DNA of 64,000 nucleotides. Source: Ralstonia sp. UNC404CL21Col (GTDB lineage Bacteria > Pseudomonadota > Gammaproteobacteria > Burkholderiales > Burkholderiaceae). A program made the translations under genes and the position numbers. Of this stretch, positions 1 to 7,473 are shown piece after piece (the stretch's first letter is position 1; every line of letters starts with the position of its first letter). The DNA is taken from assembly GCF_000620465.1 (NCBI RefSeq), contig NZ_JIBE01000003.1:372001-436000 (forward strand), read 5' to 3'. The notes beneath the pieces are model-generated. The model did no database searches. It worked only from the letters and a program-made list of their open reading frames with translations, and had not been told where the DNA came from.

Positions 1-2149
1 CGGTCTCGCCAACACCCTGCATGGGCACGACAAGGAAGCCGCGTTGATCGGCGCGCCGGTCGAAATGCTGCTCCGCCACGTTCAGCGCGATCACCCCGCC
101 TTCGCGAATCAGCATGACGGGTTGGTCCCACGGCGAAGGCAGCGTGACGGTCTGTCCGCCCTCGAACGCCTCGCCGCTCCAGTACGAAACCCATCGCGCG
201 CCGGCCGGCAGATAGACGGTGCGCTCGGTCTGCCCTTCGTCCACCGTCGGCGCCACCAGCAGCGACGAGCCGATCATCATGTCGTCGCACTCGGCGTAGC
301 ACCGGCGGTCGTGCGGGAACTCGGCAAACGTCGGGCGCAGCACCGGCTCGTAGGCCTGCGTGGATTGCCACAGCAGTTCGTACAGATACGGAATCAGCCG
401 ATAGCGAAGCTTGATCAGCGAGGCAATCTGCGAGGTGACCTGCGGATACATCCACGGCTCGTTGACGGTCTTGTCGTCGTTCCACGAGTGGATGGAGAAG
501 CGCGGCAGGAACACGCCAAAGGCCACCCAGCGCACGAGCAGCTCGGGCGACGGCGCTGGGCCTGCAAACCCGCCGATGTCGTGCCCGATGTTCGAGACGC
601 CCGACAGCGCCAGCCCCAAGCCCATCTTCAGGTTGTAGCGCAGCGTTTCCCATGAGGTGTAGTTGTCGCCGGACCAGGTCTGCACGTAGCGCTGCATGCC
701 GACACCGCCCGAGCGCGACACCAGGAACGGCCGATGCTGCGGTGCGAATTCGAGCTGCGCTTCGCGCGAGGCGCGCATCATCAGCATGGTGTGCAGCACC
801 TTGGCTTCGCGGATGGGCGCTTTCTTGCCGAACCCGTGAGCGAAAGCATCGGGCGTCCAGACTTCGAACTCGTTGTTGTCGTTCCAGGTGGACGCCATGC
901 CGTATTCGAGCAGCGCGCTCTTGACGTTGGCCTTCCACCAGTCGAGCGTTTTCGGGTTGGTGAAGTCGAGATACGCGCCAACTTCATCCCAGAATTGCAC
1001 CCAGGCCGGCTCGCCGTTTGCGTCGCAAATCAGCAGGCCGGCTTCTCTCGCTTCTTCAAACTTCGGGTGATCGCGCAGCAGGCACGGCTTGATGTTCGGG
1101 CACAGGCGAATGCCCGCGTCCAGATAGCTCTGGACGAAGCCGCGCGCATCCGGGAATTTGTCGGTGTTCCAGTTGAAGACGTAGCGCTTCGGCCCGATCG
1201 ACGTATAGCCCGACGACAGATGGAACGAATCGCAGAGGATGTCGTGCTCACGACATCCCTTGATGAACTCGGCCATCTGTTCCTGCGCGTTGGGCGCGTC
1301 GGTGTACGTCATCGTCGAGCCGGAATAACCGAGGCCCCATTTCGGCATCCACGCGGGGCGGCCAGTCATCCACGTAAAGCGGCGCGTGGCGTCGAGCGGC
1401 GTGTCGGGCGAGGCGATGAAGTAGTAGTCGAGATCGCCATGCGGCGCGACAAAGTAGCGATAGAGGCCGTGATAGTTATCCAGCTCGCGGCCCATGTCGA
1501 AGCTGCAATCGGACAGCGTGTCGTAGAACAGCCCGAAGCCGGTGCGGTTTTCCGGCTGCCACGTGACGTAGAACGGGATGTGCTTGTACAGCGGATCGGT
1601 CGTGCGCGCGCTGTAGCCCATCGCGTCGATGTTGCGCATCTCATAACGCTGGTGCGCACGGTTCATGTCGCCGGCGCGCTCGCCCAGGCCGAAGTACATC
1701 TCGCCGGGTTCGCGGCGCACGTAGTGGTAGACCTGCTCGTCCCAATAGCCGAAGTTGTACGCCTGCGTGGGGCGATCGTTCAGCACGGTCTGCCACCCGC
1801 CGGCGCCGCGGATCTGCCATGTGCAAAAGCCGCCTGCCAGGGCGACGCTCAGGCGAATCTTGCTGGTTTCCACGCGCAGCGTGTCGGCATCGCTGTGCAG
1901 CGCAAATGGGGGCAGCGCGAAGCCGCTCAGGTCGCGGCGGTCACGCCCTTCGAGGGGCGTGTCGTCACCGCCGGGGGCGATCGACCACGTGGCCGGGCCG
2001 CGCAGGTCGCCCTGCGGCAGCACGAGCACGCGGATGATGTCTTCTTCCAGCACGAAGAGTTCAATTGCAGCGCCGGCGCTGCTGGCCAGCCGCAGCCGGT
2101 TGCCTTCATGCGCCTGGACTTCGAATCGGGGGGGATTCAACATGGACAT
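1..2149 (-). CDS. Glycoside hydrolase family 31 enzyme (alpha-glucosidase/alpha-xylosidase type), 3' end outside window
   Basis: GH31 enzymes are retaining alpha-glycosidases with a TIM barrel. The reading frame is open from the ATG at 2149 (a second in-frame ATG lies at 2143) to the window edge, so the C-terminus is missing. An N-terminal beta-sandwich region is followed by the GH31 barrel with the strand motif WGLGYSGSTMTYTD. The nucleophile Asp is expected in TWNDNNEFEVW and the acid/base Asp in TWSGDNYTSW. The start lies only 10 bp after the stop of the transporter gene, so the two are probably translated together in the gudD-MFS-GH31 operon. The context suggests the enzyme frees sugars or uronic acids from a glycoside. 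The substrate cannot be read from the sequence. Confidence 0.88.
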   Translation of the reverse strand, partial: MSMLNPPRFEVQAHEGNRLRLASSAGAAIELFVLEEDIIRVLVLPQGDLRGPATWSIAPGGDDTPLEGRDRRDLSGFALPPFALHSDADTLRVETSKIRLSVALAGGFCTWQIRGAGGWQTVLNDRPTQAYNFGYWDEQVYHYVRREPGEMYFGLGERAGDMNRAHQRYEMRNIDAMGYSARTTDPLYKHIPFYVTWQPENRTGFGLFYDTLSDCSFDMGRELDNYHGLYRYFVAPHGDLDYYFIASPDTPLDATRRFTWMTGRPAWMPKWGLGYSGSTMTYTDAPNAQEQMAEFIKGCREHDILCDSFHLSSGYTSIGPKRYVFNWNTDKFPDARGFVQSYLDAGIRLCPNIKPCLLRDHPKFEEAREAGLLICDANGEPAWVQFWDEVGAYLDFTNPKTLDWWKANVKSALLEYGMASTWNDNNEFEVWTPDAFAHGFGKKAPIREAKVLHTMLMMRASREAQLEFAPQHRPFLVSRSGGVGMQRYVQTWSGDNYTSWETLRYNLKMGLGLALSGVSNIGHDIGGFAGPAPSPELLVRWVAFGVFLPRFSIHSWNDDKTVNEPWMYPQVTSQIASLIKLRYRLIPYLYELLWQSTQAYEPVLRPTFAEFPHDRRCYAECDDMMIGSSLLVAPTVDEGQTERTVYLPAGARWVSYWSGEAFEGGQTVTLPSPWDQPVMLIREGGVIALNVAEQHFDRRADQRGFLVVPMQGVGET

Positions 2150-2159
2150 CGGTTTCAAC

Positions 2160-3452
2160 TCAGTTTGAAGCAGACAGACGCATCTGACGCGCGGCACGTT
2201 CTTCATGCGACTGACCGCGAATCAGCACAATCAGCAACGCCGCGCCAATCAGATCGAACGCGCCGAGCAGGCCGAACAGCGGACCATAACCGACCTTGTC
2301 AGCCAGCGCGCCCACCAACAGCGAGAAGCCCAGGCCGCCGATCCACGCCGCCATGCCGGCAAAGCCGCTGGCGGTGCCGACCTCTTCCGGATCGAAGACA
2401 TCCGCAGACAGCGTGTTGACCAAGCCGGAGATCATCTGGTGCGCAAAGCCGCCCACGCAGAACAACGCAATCGCCGTGTAAGGAGACGCCACGAGCCCGA
2501 CGCACGCCGGACCGATCATCATGAATGCACCGAGCACAACGCCGCACACACGCGACCACACCAGCGGAATGCGGAAACGCTTGATCAGGAACGGCGACAG
2601 GTAACCGCCCACCAGGCCGCCCAGGTCCGCCGCCAGGAACGGCAGCCACGCGAACATGGCGATCGCTTTCAGATCGAGGTGGCGCTCGTTCACGAAGTAC
2701 AGCGGAATCCAGAAGCTGAACGTCTGCCAGGCCGGCTCGGCAAAGAAGCGCGCCAGCGCAATCGCCCAGAAACGGCGCGACGTCACGACGTCCTTGACCG
2801 GGCGCTTGCCGCGCTCGGCGCTCACCGGGCGGAGCTGCCCGCCGATGATCTTTTCGCGCTCGGCGTCGGACAGCGCGGCGTGGTCTTTCGGCGAACGGTA
2901 GAACGCGAACCACAGCGCGGCCCACAGGAAGCCGATGGCGCCGGTCACCACAAACGCCGACTGCCAGCCGTAACGCAGATGCAGGAAGACCACCAGCGGC
3001 GGTGCCAACATCGCACCCAGCGAGGTGCCCGAATTGAACCAGCCGACGGCGACGGATTTTTCCTTGTCCGGGAACCATTCGGCCACGGCCTTCATGCCGG
3101 ACGGAATGGCAGCGGCTTCGGTCAACCCCATCAAGGCGCGAAAACCCGCCAGCGACAGCCAGCCGGTAGCGCCCGCGTGCAGCACGCCGGCAAACGACCA
3201 CAACACACCAAACAGCGCAAAGCCGATACGCAAACCGACCAGATCGACGATAAAGCCGCAGACCGGCTGCATGATCGTGTAGCCGACCTGGAAGGCCGCC
3301 ACCACGTAGGAATATTGCTGGGTGCTCATCCCCAGCTCGCTCTTGAGTGTGGGCGCCAGCACGCCCAGCGAGTTACGCGCCAGATAGTTGACGATCGTGC
3401 CCAGGCACACCAGCACGATGATCCACCAGCGCAAGCCCTTGATGGTCTTCAC
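2160..3452 (-). CDS. MFS transporter, hexuronate/glucarate (anion:cation symporter) type
   Basis: This 430-residue major facilitator has about 12 hydrophobic segments. It begins with a basic residue pair before the first helix and contains the NYLARNSLGVLAP and FNSGTSLGAMLAPPLVV stretches typical of the ExuT/GudP anion:cation symporter branch. The start is a GTG at 3452 with a GGAG ribosome site about 9 nt upstream. It lies between gudD and the GH31 gene on the same strand, which supports uptake of glucarate, galactarate or a hexuronate across the inner membrane. The exact substrate is inferred from neighbours. No residue specific to one sugar acid is evident. Confidence 0.85.
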   Translation of the reverse strand: MKTIKGLRWWIIVLVCLGTIVNYLARNSLGVLAPTLKSELGMSTQQYSYVVAAFQVGYTIMQPVCGFIVDLVGLRIGFALFGVLWSFAGVLHAGATGWLSLAGFRALMGLTEAAAIPSGMKAVAEWFPDKEKSVAVGWFNSGTSLGAMLAPPLVVFLHLRYGWQSAFVVTGAIGFLWAALWFAFYRSPKDHAALSDAEREKIIGGQLRPVSAERGKRPVKDVVTSRRFWAIALARFFAEPAWQTFSFWIPLYFVNERHLDLKAIAMFAWLPFLAADLGGLVGGYLSPFLIKRFRIPLVWSRVCGVVLGAFMMIGPACVGLVASPYTAIALFCVGGFAHQMISGLVNTLSADVFDPEEVGTASGFAGMAAWIGGLGFSLLVGALADKVGYGPLFGLLGAFDLIGAALLIVLIRGQSHEERAARQMRLSASN

Positions 3453-3492
3453 GGTGTTGTCTCCGATATTTTTTTATTGGTTACCGATCTAC

Positions 3493-3522
3493 GAGGCGGC
3501 GTGCCACGACGTGCGCCGCCTC
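3493..3522 (-). other. Intercistronic hairpin between gudD and the MFS gene
   Basis: A perfect 9-bp inverted repeat (GAGGCGGCG / CGCCGCCTC) with a 12-nt loop lies in the 101-bp gap between the gudD stop and the transporter start. No T-run follows it on the minus strand, so it looks more like an mRNA-stability or processing hairpin than a terminator. Confidence 0.55.
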
Positions 3523-3553
3523 GGGTTCCGCCGTAGCGGTCAACAGCCAACAG

Positions 3554-4924
3554 TCAACGCACCATGCAGGGGCGCTTGTTGTCGAACTGCCAGTTGGGAA
3601 TGAGTTGGCGCATGGCGATCGCGTCGTCGCGTGCGCCCAGGCCGTGCTGCTTGTACAGCGTGTGAGCCTTCTCCAGTTGCTCCATGTCGACCGTGACGCC
3701 CAGGCCCGGGGCGGTCGGCACGGCAATCTCGCCGCCGACGATCTGGAACGGTTCGCGCGTCAGGCGCTGTCCGTCTTGCCAGATCCAGTGCGTATCGATG
3801 GCGGTGATGTTGCCCGGCGCGGCCGCGGCCACGTGCGTGAACATCGCCAGCGAAATGTCGAAGTGATTGTTGGAGTGCGAACCCCAGGTCAGGCCCCAGT
3901 CGTCGCACATCTGCGCCACGCGCACCGAGCCCTGCATCGTCCAGAAATGCGGATCGGCCAGCGGAATGTCGACCGAGTGCAGCTGAATGGCGTGACCCAT
4001 CTGGCGCCAGTCCGTGGCGATCATGTTGGTGGCCGTCGGCAGGCCCGTGGCACGGCGGAATTCGGCCATCACCTCGCGGCCCGAGTAACCGCCCTCGGCG
4101 CCGCACGGGTCTTCTGCGTAGGCCAGCACGTCGCGCTTGTCGCGGCACAAGCGAATGGCCTCCGCCAGCGACCACGCGCCGTTCGGGTCCAGCGTGACGC
4201 GTGCCTCGGGAAAGGCTTCGGCCAATGCGGTCGTGACGACCATTTCGTCATCGCCGCTCAGCACGCCGCCCTTGAGCTTGAAATCCTTGAAGCCATAGCG
4301 CGCATGGGCCGCCTTGGCGAGGCGCACGACCGCCTCCGGCGTGAGCGCTTCTTCGTGGCGCACACGGGTCCAGTCGTCCGTCGCATCGCTGCCGTCGGCG
4401 TAGTCTAGGTCGGTGCGTTTGCGGTCGCCCACGAAGAACAGGTAGCCCAGCACCGGCACCTTGTCGCGCTGTTGCCCCTGCCCCAGCAGCGCCGCCACAG
4501 GCACGCCGAGGTGCTGGCCGAGCAAGTCGAGCAGCGCGCTTTCCAGCGCCGTCACCGCATGCACGGTGGTGCGCAGGTCGAAGGTCTGCAACCCGCGGCC
4601 GGCAGCGTCGCGATCGGCAAATTGGCGTCGCACGCTGTTCAGGACGTTGTTGTACGCACCGATCGGTTGTCCGACAACCAGCGGCGTCGCATCCTCGATG
4701 GTCTTGCGGATGGACTCGCCGCCCGGCACTTCGCCCACGCCGATATGACCTTCGGAGTCCTCCAGGAGGACGATATTGCGGGTGAAGAACGGGCCGTGCG
4801 CGCCACTGAGATTCAGCAACATGCTGTCGCGGCCTGCCACGGGAATGACCTGAAGGCGGGTCACGCGCGGCGTGCGAACTGCGGATTCGGTAGCAGGGTG
4901 ATTGATTGTCATCACGTATGTCAT
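3554..4924 (-). CDS. gudD: Glucarate dehydratase (enolase superfamily)
   Basis: GudD dehydrates D-glucarate (and L-idarate) to 5-dehydro-4-deoxyglucarate, the entry step of sugar-acid catabolism. From the ATG at 4924 the protein has 456 residues, close to the roughly 446 of E. coli GudD. The enolase-superfamily active site is complete: the KxK pair in FKLKGG (K216/K218), Mg2+ ligands in TLDPNGAW (D246), AEDPCG (E271) and TNMIATDW (N300), and the His-Asp dyad in DPHFW (D324) and GSHSNNHFD (H350). The open frame extends upstream to 5080, but that would overlap the divergent regulator. The ATG at 4912 is an alternative start. It heads the operon with the MFS and GH31 genes and is probably repressed by the divergent GntR protein. 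Confidence 0.95.
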   Translation of the reverse strand: MTYVMTINHPATESAVRTPRVTRLQVIPVAGRDSMLLNLSGAHGPFFTRNIVLLEDSEGHIGVGEVPGGESIRKTIEDATPLVVGQPIGAYNNVLNSVRRQFADRDAAGRGLQTFDLRTTVHAVTALESALLDLLGQHLGVPVAALLGQGQQRDKVPVLGYLFFVGDRKRTDLDYADGSDATDDWTRVRHEEALTPEAVVRLAKAAHARYGFKDFKLKGGVLSGDDEMVVTTALAEAFPEARVTLDPNGAWSLAEAIRLCRDKRDVLAYAEDPCGAEGGYSGREVMAEFRRATGLPTATNMIATDWRQMGHAIQLHSVDIPLADPHFWTMQGSVRVAQMCDDWGLTWGSHSNNHFDISLAMFTHVAAAAPGNITAIDTHWIWQDGQRLTREPFQIVGGEIAVPTAPGLGVTVDMEQLEKAHTLYKQHGLGARDDAIAMRQLIPNWQFDNKRPCMVR

Positions 4925-4928
4925 CAGT

Positions 4929-4939
4929 CGTCGTACAAC
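4929..4939 (-). promoter_or_regulatory. Putative operator upstream of gudD (copy 1 of a near-palindrome)
   Basis: GTTGTACGACG read on the minus strand, just upstream of the gudD start and downstream of a TATAGT-like -10 (4949-4954). It has the GT-N-AC character of FadR-type GntR operators. The same 11 bases recur at 5785-5795, after the regulator gene. Confidence 0.35.
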
Positions 4940-5008
4940 ACGGATGCGACTATAATTGACACATTCCCGCCGAACCACCCCTGGTAAACCCGCCCTCCCG
5001 GAGATCGC

Positions 5009-5764
5009 ATGCCCACCGTCAGCTCGCCCGCAACGCTCGTGCGCCGCACCCAAAGCTTGGCGGACGTGGTGGTGGACCACGTCAAGGGGCGCATTGCCAG
5101 CGAATCCCTGCGGATTGGCGACAAGCTGCCCACGGAATCCGCATTGATGGAAGCGCTGGGGGTGAGCCGCACGGTGGTACGTGAGGCGATTTCGCGCTTA
5201 CAAGCCAAGGGGCTGATCGAGACGCGTCACGGCATCGGCAGCTTTGTCCTGCCGCCGCGGGTCGACAACAGCATCCCGCTGGGCGATGCGTCGACGATGC
5301 ATGACATCTTGAGCATGCTGGAATTGCGCGTCGCCATTGAGACGGAATGCGCCGGCCTGGCCGCACAGCGCATCTCCGCGGCCGAGATCGAGGCGCTACG
5401 TCTGGCGCTCGAAGCCATTGAGCAGGACCAGGCGGAGGGCAACGACAGCGCCACGTCCGACCTCCAGTTTCATCTGAGCATTGCTCGCGCTACCGGCAAC
5501 GAACATTTCGTGGGCGCCCTCGCCCAGCTCGGCAAGACGCTCATTCCCCGTACACGGATGGGGCTTGCGCAGGTCGGCTACCTGAACGCGCCCGAACTGC
5601 GCGCCACGGTCAACCGCGAGCACCACAGCGTCTTCGAGGCCATTGCGCGGAAAGATCCCGAAGCCGCTCGCGCTGCAATGCGCATGCACCTGTCAAACAG
5701 CCGCGAACGTCTGCGCCGTGCGCATGAAGCGGCGGGCACTCAAACGTCCGTGGCAGGTAGCTGA
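5009..5764 (+). CDS. GntR-family transcriptional regulator, FadR subfamily (FCD domain)
   Basis: A 251-residue DNA-binding regulator. The N-terminal winged helix (about residues 15-75) carries the family signature [25 protein letters not shown]. The C-terminal all-helical FCD ligand domain (about 95-235) has metal-ligand-like Asp/His residues in [19 protein letters not shown] and MRMHLSNSR. The ATG at 5009 has GGAG 6 nt upstream. It is divergent from gudD across an 84-bp gap, the usual arrangement for a local repressor released by the pathway substrate. It most likely controls the gudD-MFS-GH31 operon and itself. The effector (glucarate or a related acid) is inferred. Confidence 0.9.
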   Translation: MPTVSSPATLVRRTQSLADVVVDHVKGRIASESLRIGDKLPTESALMEALGVSRTVVREAISRLQAKGLIETRHGIGSFVLPPRVDNSIPLGDASTMHDILSMLELRVAIETECAGLAAQRISAAEIEALRLALEAIEQDQAEGNDSATSDLQFHLSIARATGNEHFVGALAQLGKTLIPRTRMGLAQVGYLNAPELRATVNREHHSVFEAIARKDPEAARAAMRMHLSNSRERLRRAHEAAGTQTSVAGS

Positions 5765-5784
5765 GCCGAGCAACACGGCCTTCA

Positions 5785-5795
5785 GTTGTACGACG
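5785..5795 (+). promoter_or_regulatory. Putative GntR operator, copy 2
   Basis: GTTGTACGACG, identical to the site at 4929-4939, 20 bp after the stop of the regulator gene. The repeat flanking the regulator on both sides is the main evidence; it could also be chance. Confidence 0.25.
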
Positions 5796-5847
5796 TCTTA
5801 CTAGTTGCGCAGCAGCCATCGCCTATCCGCCGATCTCCGCGCTGTTG

Positions 5848-6003
5848 ATAAAGATTTGCATTCGCCCGCTCTCAGCCACGTAACCTGAGCTTGCACCGAC
5901 CCCTCGTGGGTGCGCTCCGGCCGCGGAAGAGAGAGCCGCGGCCTTCTTGGCCCTGATGCTGCTGTCCCGAGTGTCAGGGCGTTTCTTTTGGTGGCGGGCG
6001 TTT
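5848..6003 (+). ncRNA. ssrS: Structured RNA candidate resembling 6S RNA
   Basis: This gene-free stretch (the 308 bp between 5765 and 6072) folds as a rod. CGCCCGC (5863-5869) pairs with GCGGGCG (5994-6000). Inside, CCTGAGC is followed by a hairpin closed by GCACC/GGTGC, then GCGCTCC, then a perfect 8-bp stem GGCCGCGG/CCGCGGCC (5919-5926/5936-5943), then a 3' hairpin GCCCTGA/TCAGGGC. The order CCTGAGC, hairpin, GCGCTCC, apical GC stem, 3'-side hairpin and closing stem matches the layout I recall for E. coli 6S RNA, which binds RNA polymerase holoenzyme. The apical arm is shorter than usual and no promoter was identified, so exact ends are approximate. Alternatively these are two stacked terminators after the regulator gene. 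Confidence 0.45.
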
Positions 6004-6028
6004 GGGTCTCCTCCCCTGCTTCACCAAC

Positions 6029-6052
6029 AAAAAAAGCCCCGACTTGCGGGGC
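6029..6052 (-). terminator. Rho-independent terminator after the YeaQ-like gene
   Basis: Stem GCCCCG/CGGGGC with a 5-nt loop (6036-6052). On the minus strand it is followed directly by seven T residues, 20 bp past the stop of the small membrane protein gene. Confidence 0.85.
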
Positions 6053-6072
6053 CTTACTCTGAAACGACCGAC

Positions 6073-6324
6073 TCAGCGTTCGCGTGCCAGCACGTGATAG
6101 CCGGCCAGCAGGATGATCGCACCCACCATCGCGCTGACAAACCCAGCCAATTGCCCCGGCTCATACCAACGCATCAACTGACCGAGAAAAGCCGCTGCCA
6201 GTGCGCCGGCAATGCCGACCATGATGGTGAGGACGAAGCCGCTTGCGCCGCAGCGTGGCGTCACCCACCGCGCCACAAGCCCGGCCAGAAAGCCGATGAG
6301 GATGGTGATACAGAGCAATTGCAT
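6073..6324 (-). CDS. GlsB/YeaQ/YmgE family small membrane protein (transglycosylase-associated)
   Basis: An 83-residue protein with three hydrophobic segments and glycine-rich turns (LIGFLAGLVARWVTP near the start, then GIAGALAAAFLG). This is the pattern of the transglycosylase-associated (DUF/YeaQ) family. These proteins sit in the inner membrane and are often stress-induced; their molecular role is unknown. The start ATG at 6324 is the first Met matching the family N-terminus. The gene lies 26 bp downstream of the response regulator gene on the same strand, ends in a clear terminator, and may be the last gene of that unit. Confidence 0.8.
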   Translation of the reverse strand: MQLLCITILIGFLAGLVARWVTPRCGASGFVLTIMVGIAGALAAAFLGQLMRWYEPGQLAGFVSAMVGAIILLAGYHVLARER

Positions 6325-6350
6325 GGCAGTGGCTCCGCGGGTCGAGGCGG

Positions 6351-7058
6351 TCAGTGCGTTGCTTCGGCGTCGATCACGCGCTCCAGGCAGAAGCCCTGCC
6401 CGTAGATGGCGCGCAGGCGCAGGCCGTTTTCGGGGCCCAGCAGCAACTTCTTGCGCAGGCGCGAGACATGCGTATCGAGCGTGCGCGAATACGGGCTCAG
6501 CTCCCGGCCCCAAAGAGCGAGTTCGATGTCGGCGCGCGAGAGAATCCGTCCCGCATTCGCGAACAGCAACAGCGCCAGCTCGAACTCACGCGCATGCACC
6601 GACACCGAAGCATCGCGCAGCCGGATGGAGCGGTTCTGCCGATCGAGCGTGTAGGGCCCCAGACGAATCTCCGACGCCCGCACGGCGCGGCTCACGGCAA
6701 AGCGGCGAATCAACGCATCGAGCCGCGCCAGCAATTCTGGCGGACGGATGTCGCCTTGAAAGCAAAGGTCAGCGCCGTGGTTGAGCGCGTCTGCGGTTTC
6801 GGTATCGGCCTGCCCATCGGCGAGATAGACGATGGCCATGCCGGGCCCCACGCGTTCGCGAACCGTGCGCACCAGCGACAGGCCGGGCATGTCGTGCGCA
6901 TGCGCACCAACCATCAGCAGGTTGATGCCGTGCAGGTCGATGGCTTCAAAAACCTGCCGAGAGAGAAACAGCGGCACACATTCAAAGCGCGTGGGCCGCA
7001 GCGCCGTGTGGATCGCCTGCTGGCGAGCGAGGTGCGTGTCGATCAGGCCGATTTTCAT
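6351..7058 (-). CDS. OmpR-type response regulator with degenerate receiver
   Basis: A 235-residue protein with an N-terminal CheY-like receiver (about 1-118) and a C-terminal winged-helix domain (about 130-230, with LGPYTLDRQNRSIRL and RTLDTHVSRLRKKL). The start MKIGLIDTHLAR was chosen because it opens the receiver fold. The receiver lacks the usual acidic pair after the first strand. The phosphoacceptor position, which is Asp in the neighbouring regulator (LLLLDWQLPD), reads LLMVGAHAHD here, so the Asp appears to be Gly. It therefore probably works without His-Asp phosphotransfer. It is a paralogue of the regulator at 11461-12174 and lies downstream of the CHASE2 kinase on the same strand. 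Confidence 0.87.
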   Translation of the reverse strand: MKIGLIDTHLARQQAIHTALRPTRFECVPLFLSRQVFEAIDLHGINLLMVGAHAHDMPGLSLVRTVRERVGPGMAIVYLADGQADTETADALNHGADLCFQGDIRPPELLARLDALIRRFAVSRAVRASEIRLGPYTLDRQNRSIRLRDASVSVHAREFELALLLFANAGRILSRADIELALWGRELSPYSRTLDTHVSRLRKKLLLGPENGLRLRAIYGQGFCLERVIDAEATH

Positions 7059-7092
7059 GGCTCGGTGTCGTAGTGGACTGCGTGCGGCGCGG

Positions 7093-7293
7093 TCAAGCGG
7101 CGGCGTGACGATGATGCTGTGCATTGCTGTCGTCGCCACTGCCGCCGCGCCACATGGATACATGCCGACCAGCCAGCCAGAAGCCTTCGAACTGCGGCGG
7201 GTTCCCGTTACCGCGCAGGGCGTGATGCAGTTGCGCGCGAATGCATTCGTAATCGCACTCGGTCAAAACATCGGTTGCAATCTGGCTCAACAT
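7093..7293 (-). CDS. Small hypothetical protein (66 aa)
   Basis: An unrecognised 66-residue ORF between the kinase and the degenerate regulator, on their strand. GAGGC lies 8 nt before the ATG as a possible ribosome site, and the codons have the high third-position GC of the neighbours. The sequence (MLSQIATDVLTECDYECIRA at the start) has no membrane segment and ends in a His-rich stretch. It could be a real small gene or chance. No function can be assigned. Confidence 0.45.
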   Translation of the reverse strand: MLSQIATDVLTECDYECIRAQLHHALRGNGNPPQFEGFWLAGRHVSMWRGGSGDDSNAQHHRHAAA

Positions 7294-7446
7294 ACGTGGC
7301 GCCTCGGGCGTGTCTATGCTCGGTTTTTTCCAAGGTGCCGTCGTCTCTCGACCGGTGTGTCACCGGTGCATGCTGTGCGGGTCGGCCAATGAACTGTAGG
7401 GCCGCCGCCGTGCCGAAATGCAAATGATTGAAAAGGAAATGTGGCA

Positions 7447-7473
7447 GAGGCCACACGAGACCATCGTGGCCTC
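7447..7473 (-). terminator. Hairpin overlapping the histidine kinase stop codon
   Basis: Perfect 8-bp stem GAGGCCAC/GTGGCCTC with an 11-nt loop, overlapping the kinase stop (7472-7474). On the minus strand the following bases (TGCCACATTTCCTTTTC) are only moderately T-rich, so termination may be partial. Confidence 0.5.

Noticed and set aside
734-2419. A 561-residue plus-strand frame over the GH31 gene.
   Set aside because: The minus-strand frame carries the GH31 catalytic motifs; the plus frame crosses the operon junction and has none.
4951-4984. TATAAT/TTGACA-like strings in the gudD-gntR gap as a standard promoter for the regulator.
   Set aside because: The two boxes overlap each other (4951-4961) rather than being spaced 16-18 bp, so no proper plus-strand promoter can be assigned.
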